In this document: piece after piece, positions 13,501-56,566 of the stretch | Numbering within the stretch: the first letter of the stretch is position 1 | Layout: every line of letters starts with the position of its first letter | NCBI GenBank assembly: GCA_916610825.1 | Contig: OU744450.1 | Span: 21,875,838 to 21,939,837 of the forward strand | DNA from: Haliclystus octoradiatus | Lineage: Eukaryota; Cnidaria; Staurozoa; Stauromedusae; Haliclystidae | Direction: 5' to 3' | DNA: 64,000 bases | Made by a program: the position numbers and the translations under genes | The notes under the pieces: generated by a model | Seen by the model: the letters and a program-made list of their open reading frames with translations, nothing else | What the model was told of the DNA's origin: nothing | Database searches by the model: none

Positions 13501-14312
13501 TACAGTGAAACCTGTATATAACGGCCAGCTACGAGAGGTAGATAAATTGACCACTATAGATAGGTGGCCTTTATATACAGGTTTAATTCAATAGAAAATA
13601 CTATTTTAGACATTGCAAAAGTGACCACTATAGACAGGTGGCCGCTGTATAGAGGTGACCGTTATAACAGGTTTAACTGTACTCGTAATAAACAATACTT
13701 TAATTTGTTAAAATGTAACACCAAGAGACATTCAAAGACTTTTATCATTCACCAGAGCTCCAATTTTAAAACAAAATGATTAATTGTATATATAAATATA
13801 AATCAGGAATAATTTTTAAAATTATTTGTAGCACATATATTTTACTATTATTTTTAAGTATCAAATTTAAAGTCCTACAACTGAAATTGTAATCTCAATC
13901 CTTATCTTGTCTATAATGTAAATATTCAATAAATGTAAAGTAAATTGTAATTCAGCCTTATGCGGCTGCAAAAATTTGACTTAATAAACAATCAATCAAT
14001 CAAATCATTAGGGTTTAAGAATTTACCTCATTAGGGAAGAAACCGGCACATTATACATACCCTCCTTGTAAACAATGAAAATGCTTTGAAATGAAATAGA
14101 AATCCTTTGGGTACCGCTTTGATCCATTTCACAACTTTGAATGATGATGGAATAGCGTAATTAGAAGAGTCGCATTCAACACATGAGAAATATCTTGAAT
14201 AATGAGAAAGTTTATCTTCAGTGGTTTTGATGCCTGAAGGATAAAACTTTCCACATTTTACGAGTGATGAATCAGACCAACCACATGTTCCTTGCCTGAC
14301 AGTTCTTTCCAT
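4266..14312 (-). CDS. DUF72 (YecE-like) protein with C-terminal PIP box, seven exons
   Basis: Spliced minus-strand gene. Exons in transcript order are 14061-14312, 9907-10089, 9274-9439, 8310-8341, 7218-7348, 5411-5501 and 4266-4580. All junctions are GT-AG and phases agree, giving 390 codons (389 residues plus stop). The start ATG has a strong Kozak context (GCCATGG). Residues 8-285 follow the DUF72 TIM-barrel family: TCGWSD near the N-terminus, FYPSGIK, LSHYSRYFSCVECDSSNYAIP, PVALRE, VLQPAHEAKKLGVVIFQ, VEFRSREWF, IVITDE, YIRVHRR, VYFLWGTDH. The DUF72 function is not established. The tail from about residue 300 is Ser/Lys/Pro-rich, with a basic cluster KRSPKKAK (possible NLS), and ends QRLISQFFTKS. 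QRLISQFF fits the PIP consensus Q-x-x-[ILM]-x-x-[FY]-[FY]. A nuclear, replication-linked role is inference. A 5' noncoding exon upstream of 14326 is possible. Confidence 0.88.
4680..4780 (-). repeat. tRNA-like sequence, possible SINE relic
   Basis: On the minus strand, GTGGGTTCAACTCCCAC gives a T-arm hairpin with a B-box-like core (GGTTCAACTCC). The upstream part folds poorly and no clear A box or anticodon stem is visible, so it is a tRNA-derived fragment rather than a functional tRNA gene. Confidence 0.3.
5411..5501 (-). CDS. DUF72 gene exon 6
   Basis: ATTTCAG acceptor and CAG|GTATTA donor. It encodes 30 residues from WHNRLKTL to GTDHEDQ. VYFLWGTDH sits where bacterial DUF72 proteins have a strand followed by an NND-type motif. 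Confidence 0.85.
6100..6365 (+). mobile_element. SINE copy 1, 5'-truncated, with 14-bp target duplication
   Basis: About 265 bp matching the bodies at 39310-39664, 46555-46902 and 63240-63540. TACTGTATAGGTTA occurs immediately on both sides (6086-6099 and 6366-6379), a perfect 14-bp target duplication typical of LINE-mobilised retroposons. The tRNA-like head seen in the 39.3-kb copy is missing. The 3' end is CTACATTACTTAC, with no long poly(A). Confidence 0.75.
6947..7101. repeat. 155-bp near-perfect palindrome
   Basis: Arms of about 77 bp meet at 7023/7024. The central 30 or so bases are perfectly self-complementary around GAAATCCATATCGATATGG, and the outer arms (GATTACATCACTCTT) have a few mismatches. 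It lies in intron 5 of the DUF72 gene, about 115 bp from exon 5. It is probably a foldback MITE. No target duplication is evident. Confidence 0.75.
7218..7348 (-). CDS. DUF72 gene exon 5
   Basis: Acceptor TTTTTTAG and donor GGC|GTATGT. It encodes EEGNICGDD... with FCYIRVHRREGKRRVL, the DUF72 strand carrying the conserved R-x-H-R/G motif. Phase 2 at the donor joins A|TGG of exon 6. Confidence 0.85.
8310..8341 (-). CDS. DUF72 gene exon 4 (32-nt microexon)
   Basis: Acceptor TTGCAG and donor GAA|GTGAGT. The 32 nucleotides complete a glycine codon and add IVITDELQSE, matching the conserved DUF72 strand that carries a D-E pair. It is too short for ORF scanning but is needed to keep frame between exons 3 and 5. 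Confidence 0.82.
8371..8547 (+). mobile_element. Family A MITE, copy 2
   Basis: 177 bp with CAGTGAAACCTGTATATAAC and TTGACTG ends. TA flanks it at 8369-8370 and 8548-8549. It lies in DUF72 intron 3, 30 bp from microexon 4. Confidence 0.8.
9274..9439 (-). CDS. DUF72 gene exon 3
   Basis: TTTTTTGCAG acceptor and TTG|GTAAGA donor. It encodes 55 residues beginning FPSNVYATP and including the diagnostic VEFRSREWF and TVDWLRLHNI segments of DUF72. Confidence 0.87.
9588..9764 (+). mobile_element. Family A MITE, copy 3
   Basis: 177 bp beginning CAGTGAAGCCTGTATATAAC and ending AACAGGTTTGACTG, flanked by TA. It lies in DUF72 intron 2, about 140 bp from exon 2. Confidence 0.8.
9907..10089 (-). CDS. DUF72 gene exon 2
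   Basis: TTTATTAG acceptor and CAA|GTAAGT donor. It encodes 61 residues, including PVALREKHP and LQPAHEAKKLGVVIFQ. The latter matches the DUF72 strand L-G-x-[IV]-x-x-Q that contributes to the barrel. Confidence 0.87.
10706..11170. repeat. Minisatellite, about 20-bp unit
   Basis: About 23 imperfect tandem units of TCATTAGGGAAGAATTTACC, with variants such as a shorter GAATTACCTTATCAGGG form. It lies in DUF72 intron 1 and abuts the left copy of the LINE target duplication. A short remnant of the same unit is found to the right of the LINE (about 14005-14040). Confidence 0.9.
11161..11228. repeat. Left target-site duplication of LINE, with a copy of exon 1 end and splice donor
   Basis: These 68 bp match 14038-14105 with one mismatch, and the match continues into the adjoining minisatellite. 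The segment contains the last 45 bp of DUF72 exon 1 and its GTATGT donor, duplicated inside the intron. It marks the left boundary of the LINE insertion. Confidence 0.82.
11270..13594 (+). CDS. LINE ORF2 fragment: endonuclease C-terminus plus reverse transcriptase
   Basis: 774 codons are open. The endonuclease C-terminal motifs GDFN, LDLILTN and LSDHMSV lie at about residues 32-85. The RT region includes ACGPDGIPGWLLKE, LRPISLTPILSKIAE, FFDFRKAFDLIDH (first catalytic Asp), GVPQGTKLGPWLFLIMINDL and KYVDDTT (the YVDD catalytic box, here following K). The endonuclease N-terminus is missing. The listed C-terminus is artificial: the frame enters a MITE at 13503. Skipping the MITE and one TA continues the frame to a stop near 13779. 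Confidence 0.85.
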   Translation: MLRRVTLFLILSSSLTSIESKHTNCGIIICGDFNTMNTTKLCNSFTLKQVVRFPTLDLILTNMADTYEKPTQQPPSGLSDHMSVELQQKLRSQRPRPAITKRTRDLRPSTRVAMSLYLEAVDISGMINCKETCEEKTSNLINIITTGLNCIMPVRCRRVHPSEPPWISSFLKKPIKQRQQALHNGNNTEFRLLRNKVNRERKICRSKYYKAEIEHLKTVNASAWWSEVKRLSGFSPPQTTTNSISKQLQHLKESSDQECKLADIINESFITPMRCFTSLPTDYLIQHPEGTPETPMTMLSTAEVFKTLATLNSRKACGPDGIPGWLLKENADILAEPIADILNSSYQESCLPLSWKEADVVPIPKQQPIVDINKHLRPISLTPILSKIAEEYVVKAFVKPAVLKNIDHLQFGTIPKSNSTQALISMIHSWSTATDGNGTTMRVMFFDFRKAFDLIDHRILALKLENYLIPTQMKNWILDFLKNRKQRVKLGNDCISEWGDVPAGVPQGTKLGPWLFLIMINDLTVSNASLWKYVDDTTLSESVKRSDQSQMQQFVNELVQKVDANGFQLNEKKCSEMKISFSRKQQAILPITINTKEVETVSTCKLLGVTVSHDLKWNAHVENICKKVAKRLYFPRQLKRAGLSTNDLIIFYKTCICPVAEYACALFHNALTKYLSNDIEKLQKRAMKIIRLDLRYSEALILLSLEKLSERRGTICEKLFLDIIENESHKLHNLLPPRNNSTVNTVKPVYNGQLREVDKLTTIDRWPLYTGLIQ
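13503..13679 (+). mobile_element. Family A MITE, copy 4, nested in LINE ORF
   Basis: 177 bp flanked by TA (13501-13502 and 13680-13681). Removing the element and one TA restores an uninterrupted LINE frame, so it inserted after the LINE. Confidence 0.85.
14061..14312 (-). CDS. DUF72 gene exon 1 (coding)
   Basis: ATG in GCCATGG context, then 84 residues with GTCGWSD, GKFYPSGIK, CVECDSSNYAIP and FLFHFKAF, the N-terminal barrel strands of DUF72. Donor AGG|GTATGT. An acceptor-like TTTTCAG at 14327-14333 suggests a 5' noncoding exon upstream. Confidence 0.87.
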
Positions 14313-14326
14313 GGCATTTATCAGCT
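14303..14326 (-). promoter_or_regulatory. Kozak context and candidate 5' UTR acceptor of DUF72 gene
   Basis: The minus strand reads TTTTCAG, then CTGATAAATGCCATGGAAAG. The second ATG has G at -3 and +4 (GCCATGG) and is in frame with the DUF72 domain. The earlier ATG (AAATGCC) is out of frame. Confidence 0.5.
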
Positions 14327-14382
14327 GAAAATTATAATAATAAAATAAAAATCGATAGAATCAATAACACTTTGATTATATC

Positions 14383-14559
14383 CAGAGTCCGACAAAGGGT
14401 TTTTAAACCTTCTGGAATCCTAGAGGTATTTCAATATTTTCTTCAGAATTTTTTGTTGATGTTTGACCAATAAATCATTAGATATATCAATTTTCTTCTG
14501 AATTTTCTCTAAACCTTCCAGAATCTAGGATTCCAGGATTCCTACTTTGTCGGACCCTG
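14383..14559. mobile_element. hAT-like MITE
   Basis: Termini CAGAGTCCGACAAAG and CTTTGTCGGACCCTG are inverted repeats. The flanking octamers ATTATATC (14375-14382) and ATTATATT (14560-14567) match at 7 of 8. CAG ends and an 8-bp duplication fit the hAT superfamily. It has no coding content. Confidence 0.7.
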
Positions 14560-15324
14560 ATTATATTACATCAAGTAGATCACCGATAAATAAGACAGGT
14601 ACCTGTTTGAGACAGTTTCGATATAATCTTCTATTATTTTCAAGCAATTAAGGGAGAGATCAGTAAACAGTTTGGCATGTTATATATCGAAAAAATATTA
14701 TGCTGTATTATGCTGTTAACAACCGACATTTAGTTTGAGTTACACTACATCCCAATTTATGAGGGGGCGAAGCACCTGTGTCAGTCCCCTTATTCACATG
14801 GCCGTATACTTAAAAAAAGAAAATATTAGATTAATTAGACCTACTCTTATTAATTATTTCAATTCCAAGGATTGCACGAGATCAAATTAATTAAAGCTTT
14901 TCAAACAAAGTTCCCTAATTCCCAATCCCAGCACTAACTTGCCATTTTGCTGAGCAAGTAGACTCCCCGTGGATGTCTTGGTTGGGCTTGGGCTAGCGAG
15001 GGCCGAGAGTAGTACACCAAATACACAACTTGCATCAATACTCGCAAAGATATGTACGAAAATACCTTTACAAATGGCAGCAATATTCAGATTATTACGT
15101 CCTTGAAATGCTTGCTGCCTTTGCTTTTACTCACCTTTTTTCCGTGCTCGTTCCCAACTAGCCTGCGCGCAGACCCAAATCTTGTATGGACATTTAAAGT
15201 GAACTCTATTTAACATTTTCAAAGCATAAAACGTGAGAAAAGAATTTGAGCAACGTAGGACATTATAGTATGCAAGTTACGAAAATTATAAGGCTTTGAC
15301 TGCTCGGTTCAATCCTTGTGTCCG

Positions 15325-15395
15325 GTAAAGATCACGTGACTTCGTTTCGCGCCGAACTCAACATAATCTGACCGCGCGGCCGAGAGCAATAGAGT
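15325..15395. promoter_or_regulatory. CpG-containing patch in the divergent intergenic region
   Basis: A short GC-richer patch (TTTCGCGCCG, ACCGCGCGGCC, CACGTGAC E-box) stands out from AT-rich surroundings between the two divergent genes. It could be promoter sequence, but it falls inside the boundaries of the 3.3-kb element, so its origin is uncertain. Confidence 0.25.
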
Positions 15396-15845
15396 TGCCA
15401 ATCCCTGTATTCTATAATCTATGGTTACATGTGTCATATATTTGCATCTCATTTCGAAATATAACTTTTTATGATATAGACATGGTTATTACAATTAAAA
15501 TTGCATTAATAATATTTTAAATAATTAAAGGATAAATGGTTACATAGGTCAATCAGTTTTGTTTTCGCTTTACCTGCTTTGCCAATGAACTCGCTCGTGT
15601 CCAATTACTTTAAAATGTATTACTACATACGGTTTGCGACAATGGTATCTACTCTATACTAGTATACTGTGAATGAGATTATATCAATATCATAGAAGAT
15701 TAAACCGCTGTCCTCATCAAAATATAGATTAATACATTTTTTTTATATAATTATCAGTAGTAGACTATGGGGTTACAGTACACTTGCCGTATTTGTATTT
15801 ATATTTACTGCACGAGGACTGTTGTAAGACCCTGTTGTAAGAATT

Positions 15846-15972
15846 TTAGCTATTCGAATTTGCACTTATCCAAAATTGTTTACTACACTTTACTACATAA
15901 TATAGAGTTTTAAAGCCAGGTTGCATAAGAGGGGTGATTTCACTTATCCGAATTGCTCTTAAGCGGGTGCTC
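15846..15972 (+). repeat. Family B fragment
   Basis: Partial copy of the TTTGCACTTATCCRAAATTG ... GCCAGGTTGCATAAG ... CTTAAGCGGG pattern of family B. Its termini are degraded. Confidence 0.5.
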
Positions 15973-17412
15973 CGCCGTATAATATTTATACCTGGATTAT
16001 GATGGCTAAATTTAGTTTTCAACGATAACTGAACTCAAAACTTTACAGGAATAGTCTCACATGATACAAATACAAGTCCATCAACAATTAAAACATGAAT
16101 GAATAATTAATCATGAATCTTACTCACTGTTTGGCTATATTACTCTTTGACAAAGTTCAATGAATTGTTTCAATAAAAATGTTCGCTCGTAAACACCGCT
16201 AGTGCTTGGAAGTAACTTTTCCAAAAAGAGTGAAAAAATTTATTTGGTTGCCTTGGAACTGGCTTAAAATGCAATTGGATATTGAAAGAAGTATCAATAT
16301 CACGTGGGTATTTTAAACCAATGGTTAATGTCGTCCCACCCTTCGTCATTTCATATTTGCTCAGATCATGAGACAAAACTGTTTTCGAAACTATCGTTTC
16401 CAGGAAACTTAAGGATGTACTTAACCCCTAGGTTATACGCCATACTTCATCACTGCTATTGTTCGCGAGGGATCTCCCCTTGTATCTTCCAAATTCGGCC
16501 CTCAAACACAGCAACGTGGGTAACTCATTGCTAGTTCAATATACTTTTCGTATTTGAAGTTGTCAAAAAGAATATCTATAATATAAATATATATAGATTA
16601 TTGCCTTTCGATAGAAATAAAATAAAATTGCAAAGAATACCCAAATATGATCACAACATGGTTAATTCAAAACCTGATATGTAATACTAAACCACCGCTA
16701 TTGTTCTGATACGTTTACTAGCCACACTTATTTAGCAACAAGCAGGAAACAACAACAAATTCTAGCACGGCTGACGAAAGTACGGCGTATATTTCAACTG
16801 GGTTATGAGGTACGGTGGCCCACAACTGTCACGGCACATTAAAAAATAAAACGCTGCAACATGTTGAAAACGTAACAAAACATTCTTGATATTAAAAATC
16901 AAGCTGTCACACATTGTTTAAAAAATATAAAATAGACACGCAACATCTCTAACAACGTAAAATCGTGCACATACCTTTGATTATTAATATAAATGCGTTA
17001 AACATCATTCGAAAAACGAAAATCACCCTTCGATGTGAAAGATTGATGTCACGATTTTTTATTTAGGTATATGTGTGCGACCTGTTTTTAACATAGTTTG
17101 CCGTGGCAATTATTATAATCATTATTATCATCATTTAGGCAGGAATTCATTTTCACAGGACTCGTGAATATTTGATTACAGCAAATCAAGTCGCGACCGT
17201 GATTATCAATGTATTATTAATTTAACTTATTTTATGTACAGATAATAAAATAAATATCGTTTCATGTTAAGAAGTACCTCATTCTCAAGCTTTTAACAAT
17301 TCACTATTACTCAGACATGTATCGTAGTGATTTGAAAATACTAGATGAAAAAAATATAACCTAAAGTGTGATTTCACCACTTTTCAGATTTTGAAAAAAG
17401 CCGGTTTTTCCC

Positions 17413-18418
17413 TAGCCTGCGCGCAGACCCAAATCTTTTTTTTATGATTAGTAGGGTCTGCGTAATATCGACAGAAAGCTTGCGCTGGACTGGATTAGGG
17501 GGAGTGGCAGAAACGTGAGAAATCTATTGTTTGTCTATTGTTCATCAGCCAATCGCTAGCGAGTTCACCAAAACTAGAACCAGAACATGATTGGTTGGTA
17601 AATATAAGCTCTTGACGCATTCCTTTTCAAGTAAAACGTCGTTCTTCTTCGATAAAATCATTTTGCTTGTGTCCGTTTTTCAGTTTTGTACGAGTGAGGC
17701 CTCAGATTTTTTATTCAACACAGACTTTTTATATTTATGTTTGTAGTAAAATGAACATAGTGTATTGACAAAAACGATTTCTTGTTAATTTGCCTTTCAC
17801 AGAGGACGGGACATGCTATTTTACATGCAGCATCGGCCAACAAAGACTTGATTTCAAGATACTGAAATTCATTTGGATTGTGTTTGTGTTCGTCGTAAAA
17901 GCCAGTTTGTCATGGGTAATATCGAAAGAACAAATCATTGTATTAGATATAGAACGATTTAATATCTGGATCTTGTTCGCTGCGCCATGGCAATGGATTA
18001 CAAAAATATTTATTTACGAAAGACTAATTCTCATCATTGATGTCAATTTTCGAGTTTCTTTGTCAAAAACAAATGCATTAAAAACATTGGACAACTTAGA
18101 TCACTTGATATTGAACAGAAATAGTACGTTGTATTAAGTTAGTATTAATCATTTGAACGTCTTTATGAATCAACTCGTCTTATTTCGTAAATAATAAGTG
18201 TCAATTTTGATTGTGAAAAGTTTTGTTATTTTCGAAAATCGGACTTGCAGAAATGCTGTTGGTGACGCCGTCTGTAGTTGAACAACGCTGAACAGCAGGA
18301 GTTAAAGTGTAATGACGTTCCGCCACTCCCTCCAGCTTCCGCCCAGCGCAAGCTTTCTGTAGATATTACGCAGACCCTACTAATCATAAAAAAAAGATTT
18401 GGGTCTGCGCGCAGGCTA
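17413..18418. repeat. Inverted arms of about 100 bp enclosing about 0.8 kb
   Basis: The segment from 17413 (TAGCCTGCGCGCAGACCC, a T-run, ATGATTAGTAGGGTCTGCG, then AGAAAGCTTGCGCTGG) is repeated in reverse complement up to 18418. The flanking nonamers do not match, so this looks like an inner, rearranged unit of the same family as the 3.3-kb element. The open frame at 17790-18137 within it has no recognisable domain. Confidence 0.65.
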
Positions 18419-18469
18419 ACGCAGACCCTACTAATCATAAAAAAAAGATTTGGGTCTGCGCGCAGGCTA
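18368..18469. repeat. Two tandem 51-bp terminal units
   Basis: The same 51-bp block, ACGCAGACCCTACTAATCAT through GCGCGCAGGCTA, occurs twice head-to-tail at the right end of the 3.3-kb element. Confidence 0.9.
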
Positions 18470-18696
18470 GTTCCCAACGGGCTGAGCTTCATTTTCAGGA
18501 CCTGCTTCTTGCAATGAGAAGAGAGAGGCTCAGAATTTGGGATGACAACATTTCAAAATGGAGTAGCACGTGTGTGTGTGTGTGCGGTGTGTTATTCAAC
18601 TTTCAGACCTTTATTCAATCAAAGTTATAAATCTTCAAGTCTTAGTCTGAAATTTATGCATGACCTTTGTAGTTTTATCTCAAATGCGTAAGTCAC

Positions 18697-53334
<34,638 letters not shown>

Positions 53335-55936
53335 CGATGCTTAAAAGACCTGTTTCAAGTCGATAAATTATTGCTATTCTATACCTGCAATGGAAGACGC
53401 CATTCTCAAATCAAAAATTAAATAAATTAACTTCCACCTGCTAATTTAACATACCTTAATTTATTTTTGACAAATTGCATGTACAAGTGCCAGCCTTATT
53501 TCAATACTGTTGAACAATACATCAAAAACGTGGCTACCGGCATGGCGGGCATTATTGAATTATTTAGCTTGTTTTTGCAAAGAAAATATGTAATTTAATG
53601 TACAGAGCCGTAACATTTACCAAGTATTCCATTATATGGATTTGTAAATTTATCGACTTCTGAGATGTAAAATAAAATTATAATTTAGCTAAGAAAATAT
53701 ATATCGCTGTTGTCATAGCGATACAGGGACGTCAATTATTTTGTCATCGAACTTGATATCGTCACGTGCTCTTCCTTCAAAAGTCTATTTTTCACAAATC
53801 GCAACATGAGATAGCAGTGCATATTGTGAGTGCTATTCTACGAACTTCACTCCATTTCAAAGAGTTGTATTTCATCGTCACATGAGCCACATAAATCATT
53901 ACTATTACGAAGGTTATACATACAATTTCGAAAGATATTCCTGAAAATAATAACGAAGAAAGTGGTAAGTTTAGAAAACAGCTTTGAGTTTAAAGAGAGG
54001 TGTTTTACATTGTATATGCCTATTCAAATAGCATGGTCTATTTTTGCCTGATCTGAAGTGCTTTTATGTTTTCTTTTATGTACTCTTGTATTACTTTAGT
54101 CAAGGTCTCAAGAAAGTGCACAACTCTCCAACATCATGTGAGTTTTCAACGCTGTTCAAGATATATTTATTGAACTGAAGCGAGAAAGAAAAGTGGAAAT
54201 GCCTGCTAGATTTAGTGTGTAGTTTATAGAGTAGCCTACAGCATTCGTAGAAATCATTTATGGTGAAAAACTTTTCAAAGATTTCACAATATCAAGATTA
54301 CATGATTGTGTGACTGATTTTATAACTACTTGACGAAGGTCGTTGATATGATTTCGATTTCGATAACCTTGAAGGGCTCCGATTCTGAGCCATTTCTCAA
54401 GAATCTCACGTACTTCACACAATGTAAGATTGATATATTTTTTCATTCTGATCCTTTGCTTTGCAACTTTTTTATACCATAAATCTCTATCAAAAATATC
54501 ATGTCTATCTAATTTTTGTTTGTTTATAAATTGCATCTTTGTCAGAAGTTTTGTTTCGAAATGTCGGTTGTTAGTTGTTGCTTTGGTCACGTGCTATCAT
54601 TGTTTCACACTTCATTTATTTTCTCTTGAATCTTCATCGTTGGTAGCTTAGGATAAAAAATGAAAACACTCCCGAAAATCATGTCTTCAAAGAAAAAAAT
54701 ATCTGAATTTGTCATTGTCTTGCGGGACAGTTATGTTTATGTCCCTTTGTAACGCCCCCTTTTATTCTGGGATCTTCGTTCCTGGAAGGCCTAAACAAAT
54801 TCAAAAGATTCCAGGCATTTATGACCATTCAAATTGTTTTCTTATTGAAAATGGAAATTGTTGGATTCCAAAGTTGTTTTTATTTGAAATTCAATGTCAT
54901 CAAATGTTCTTAAAAATGAAATTGATAAAAATGTTAAAAAATTTGTAAAAATTTTAATAAAAATTGACATATGTCACAGATAGTTTCGTATGACTCATGA
55001 CTGGTGTTGAAATTCAATTGTCAATTTTCCCAATAAGTTATCAATTAATTGTAAGAAGTTATAATAATATCAAGAAATAGAAAACGAATAATGTTGGTAT
55101 ATACTTCAACTTTAATAATTGATAAAATAACACAATATAGTAAAACGTGTATAATTGACTTTAATAATAAAATTGTATTAATCTTGATATATATGTATAA
55201 TTACTGCTTATTAAATGTGCAGATAATATCAAATATAATATACAAATTATTTAGTTCATAAAATGTCCACGTATATAAAATGACGTCTAGATCAGAAGAC
55301 GATTGAAATTGAAAAAGCGATATATAGTTCATCTAACCACTCCTTAATTTGAAATATCTAAAATGAGGCTATGAAAAGGAGGCTAATAATTTATTGGCTT
55401 CAATATAAAAATCCGTACTGAATATATTACGGATACATTAAAATACTTAATAATAATTAAACTACATTAATTTAATATCCACAAGTTATACATTTCCAAA
55501 ATCCACATGTATTTTAATTTTTCTGACTCCATAGCAAAATACTTGATTTGGAAATTTGGAATGCTTAAAGGCATAAAATTGACCATCACGCCTTGCGGGC
55601 TCAATGTTGAAAAGTGAATGCCATTTTTCAAGCCACAAGTAGTGTAATGAATCAGTGCATATTCGAAGACCGAGCACAACAGCCGCCGGTCAATTCTATG
55701 CCTTTAATGTAAGCAAGTTAGAATTCAAGATTAAGCCCATGATGATTTGAACAGTGTTTTTCTGGAGTATATTTTTGAGCTCTTTTCGCAATCCCATGTC
55801 AGCAGCCAGTTTAATCCACCAAAGTTTCTCTCTTTTGAACATGAAAAATGTCAAACTTTTTAAGCTAAATTTGAAGTGTGTGCCAGTTCAGTTGAATTGA
55901 TTTACATTGTAAGTGCAAATAACAAAATGTTAGTTA
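53335..55936. other. Intergenic region downstream of POLRMT
   Basis: POLRMT 3' UTR followed by AT-rich sequence. Apart from the uncertain minus-strand frame at 54258-54533 and a dispersed AGGCC-AAACAAATTCAAAAG repeat (about 54780, also near 59225), nothing is supported. Confidence 0.4.
54258..54533 (-). CDS. Uncharacterised basic ORF, possibly an exon
   Basis: From an internal ATG (MQFINKQKLD) to a stop, about 91 residues, helical and Lys/Arg-rich (VAKQRIRMKKYINLTLCEVREIL). Composition looks more protein-like than neighbouring frames, but I do not recognise a family, and no splice or promoter evidence fixes it. It may be a chance frame or repeat remnant. Confidence 0.25.
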   Translation of the reverse strand, partial: QFINKQKLDRHDIFDRDLWYKKVAKQRIRMKKYINLTLCEVREILEKWLRIGALQGYRNRNHINDLRQVVIKSVTQSCNLDIVKSLKSFSP

Positions 55937-56359
55937 CAGACCTTCCAACGTGAGATTTGAAAAAATAGTGAGATTTCTAAAATTCCGTATTTTGGGAATA
56001 ACATATAGGGGCCGCCCGAATGCATGGTCCAATTCTAAGGGGTCCGGGGGCATGGATTTCGTCATGGATTGAAAATGGCTTGAAACGTAAAGTTACGACT
56101 ACATTTTGAATAATGTTGATACTTGCGCATGTAGCTATAACATAAAATCAGTTTAGAAACAACACCCAGAATAGCTGAACAGAGTATAAATTAAGATACT
56201 TTGACATTAATTTGATTATCAAAGAGTTTATACACATAAAGTAGGGACATTTTCTTAAAATTGGATTTTGCCGGGAGAAAGTGAGAAAAACTGTGAGACC
56301 GTGAGAATCAGTGTAAAAGCGTGAGACTCATGACAAAGCCGTGAGACTTGGAAGGTCCG
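55937..56359. mobile_element. MITE-like element with CAGACCTTCC ends
   Basis: CAGACCTTCCAACGTGAGA start and GTGAGACTTGGAAGGTCCG end are inverted. The right part has several GTGAGA repeats, and the centre has a GGGGTCCGGGGGCATGGAT block. CAG ends suggest hAT, but a clean 8-bp duplication is not seen. Confidence 0.55.
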
Positions 56360-56566
56360 TAATTATTCACAATATTTACTTTCTGGAGCTGCTTATTTGA
56401 ATTCATTGTTGGAATGGCTGCTAAAAAATAGAATTGAAGTTAATTTTTTATAATTTGATAATACCTTAAAGAAGTTAGACTGCAATTTAATCTGCACGTG
56501 TTGATTATTATACTGGCCTTCGATATCTAGCAAAGAGACTCAGCATAACATGGTGTTATTTTGTAC

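Larger units (their letters stand above)
11229..14003 (+). mobile_element. 5'-truncated non-LTR retrotransposon (CR1/L2/Jockey-like)
   Basis: Bounded by a 68-bp-plus target duplication (11161-11228 and 14038-14105). It starts inside the apurinic endonuclease domain, runs through reverse transcriptase, has an AT-rich 3' UTR, and ends in a short CAATCAATCAATCAAA tail rather than poly(A), as in CR1/L2-like elements. It sits antisense in intron 1 of the DUF72 gene and carries a family A MITE at 13503-13679. Confidence 0.85.
15159..18469. mobile_element. 3.3-kb element with TAGCCTGC termini and 9-bp target duplication
   Basis: The left end TAGCCTGCGCGCAGACCC and the right end, its reverse complement, are each bordered by GTTCCCAAC (15150-15158 and 18470-18478), a perfect 9-bp duplication. 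A 9-bp duplication suggests a Mutator-like element. No transposase frame was recognised inside. The match between the outermost ends covers only about 25 bp, but a second, inward set of about 100-bp inverted arms begins at 17413. It fills most of the divergent intergenic region, ending 228 bp before the POLRMT start codon. Confidence 0.65.

Noticed and set aside
17790-18137. 115-codon open frame inside the 3.3-kb element
   Set aside because: Hydrophobic, with no recognisable transposase or other domain, and its composition matches translated AT-rich noncoding DNA.
55467-55679. Two overlapping minus-strand frames of about 65 codons
   Set aside because: Neither has a clear start, a convincing splice boundary or a recognisable family. 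Two overlapping frames make chance likely.
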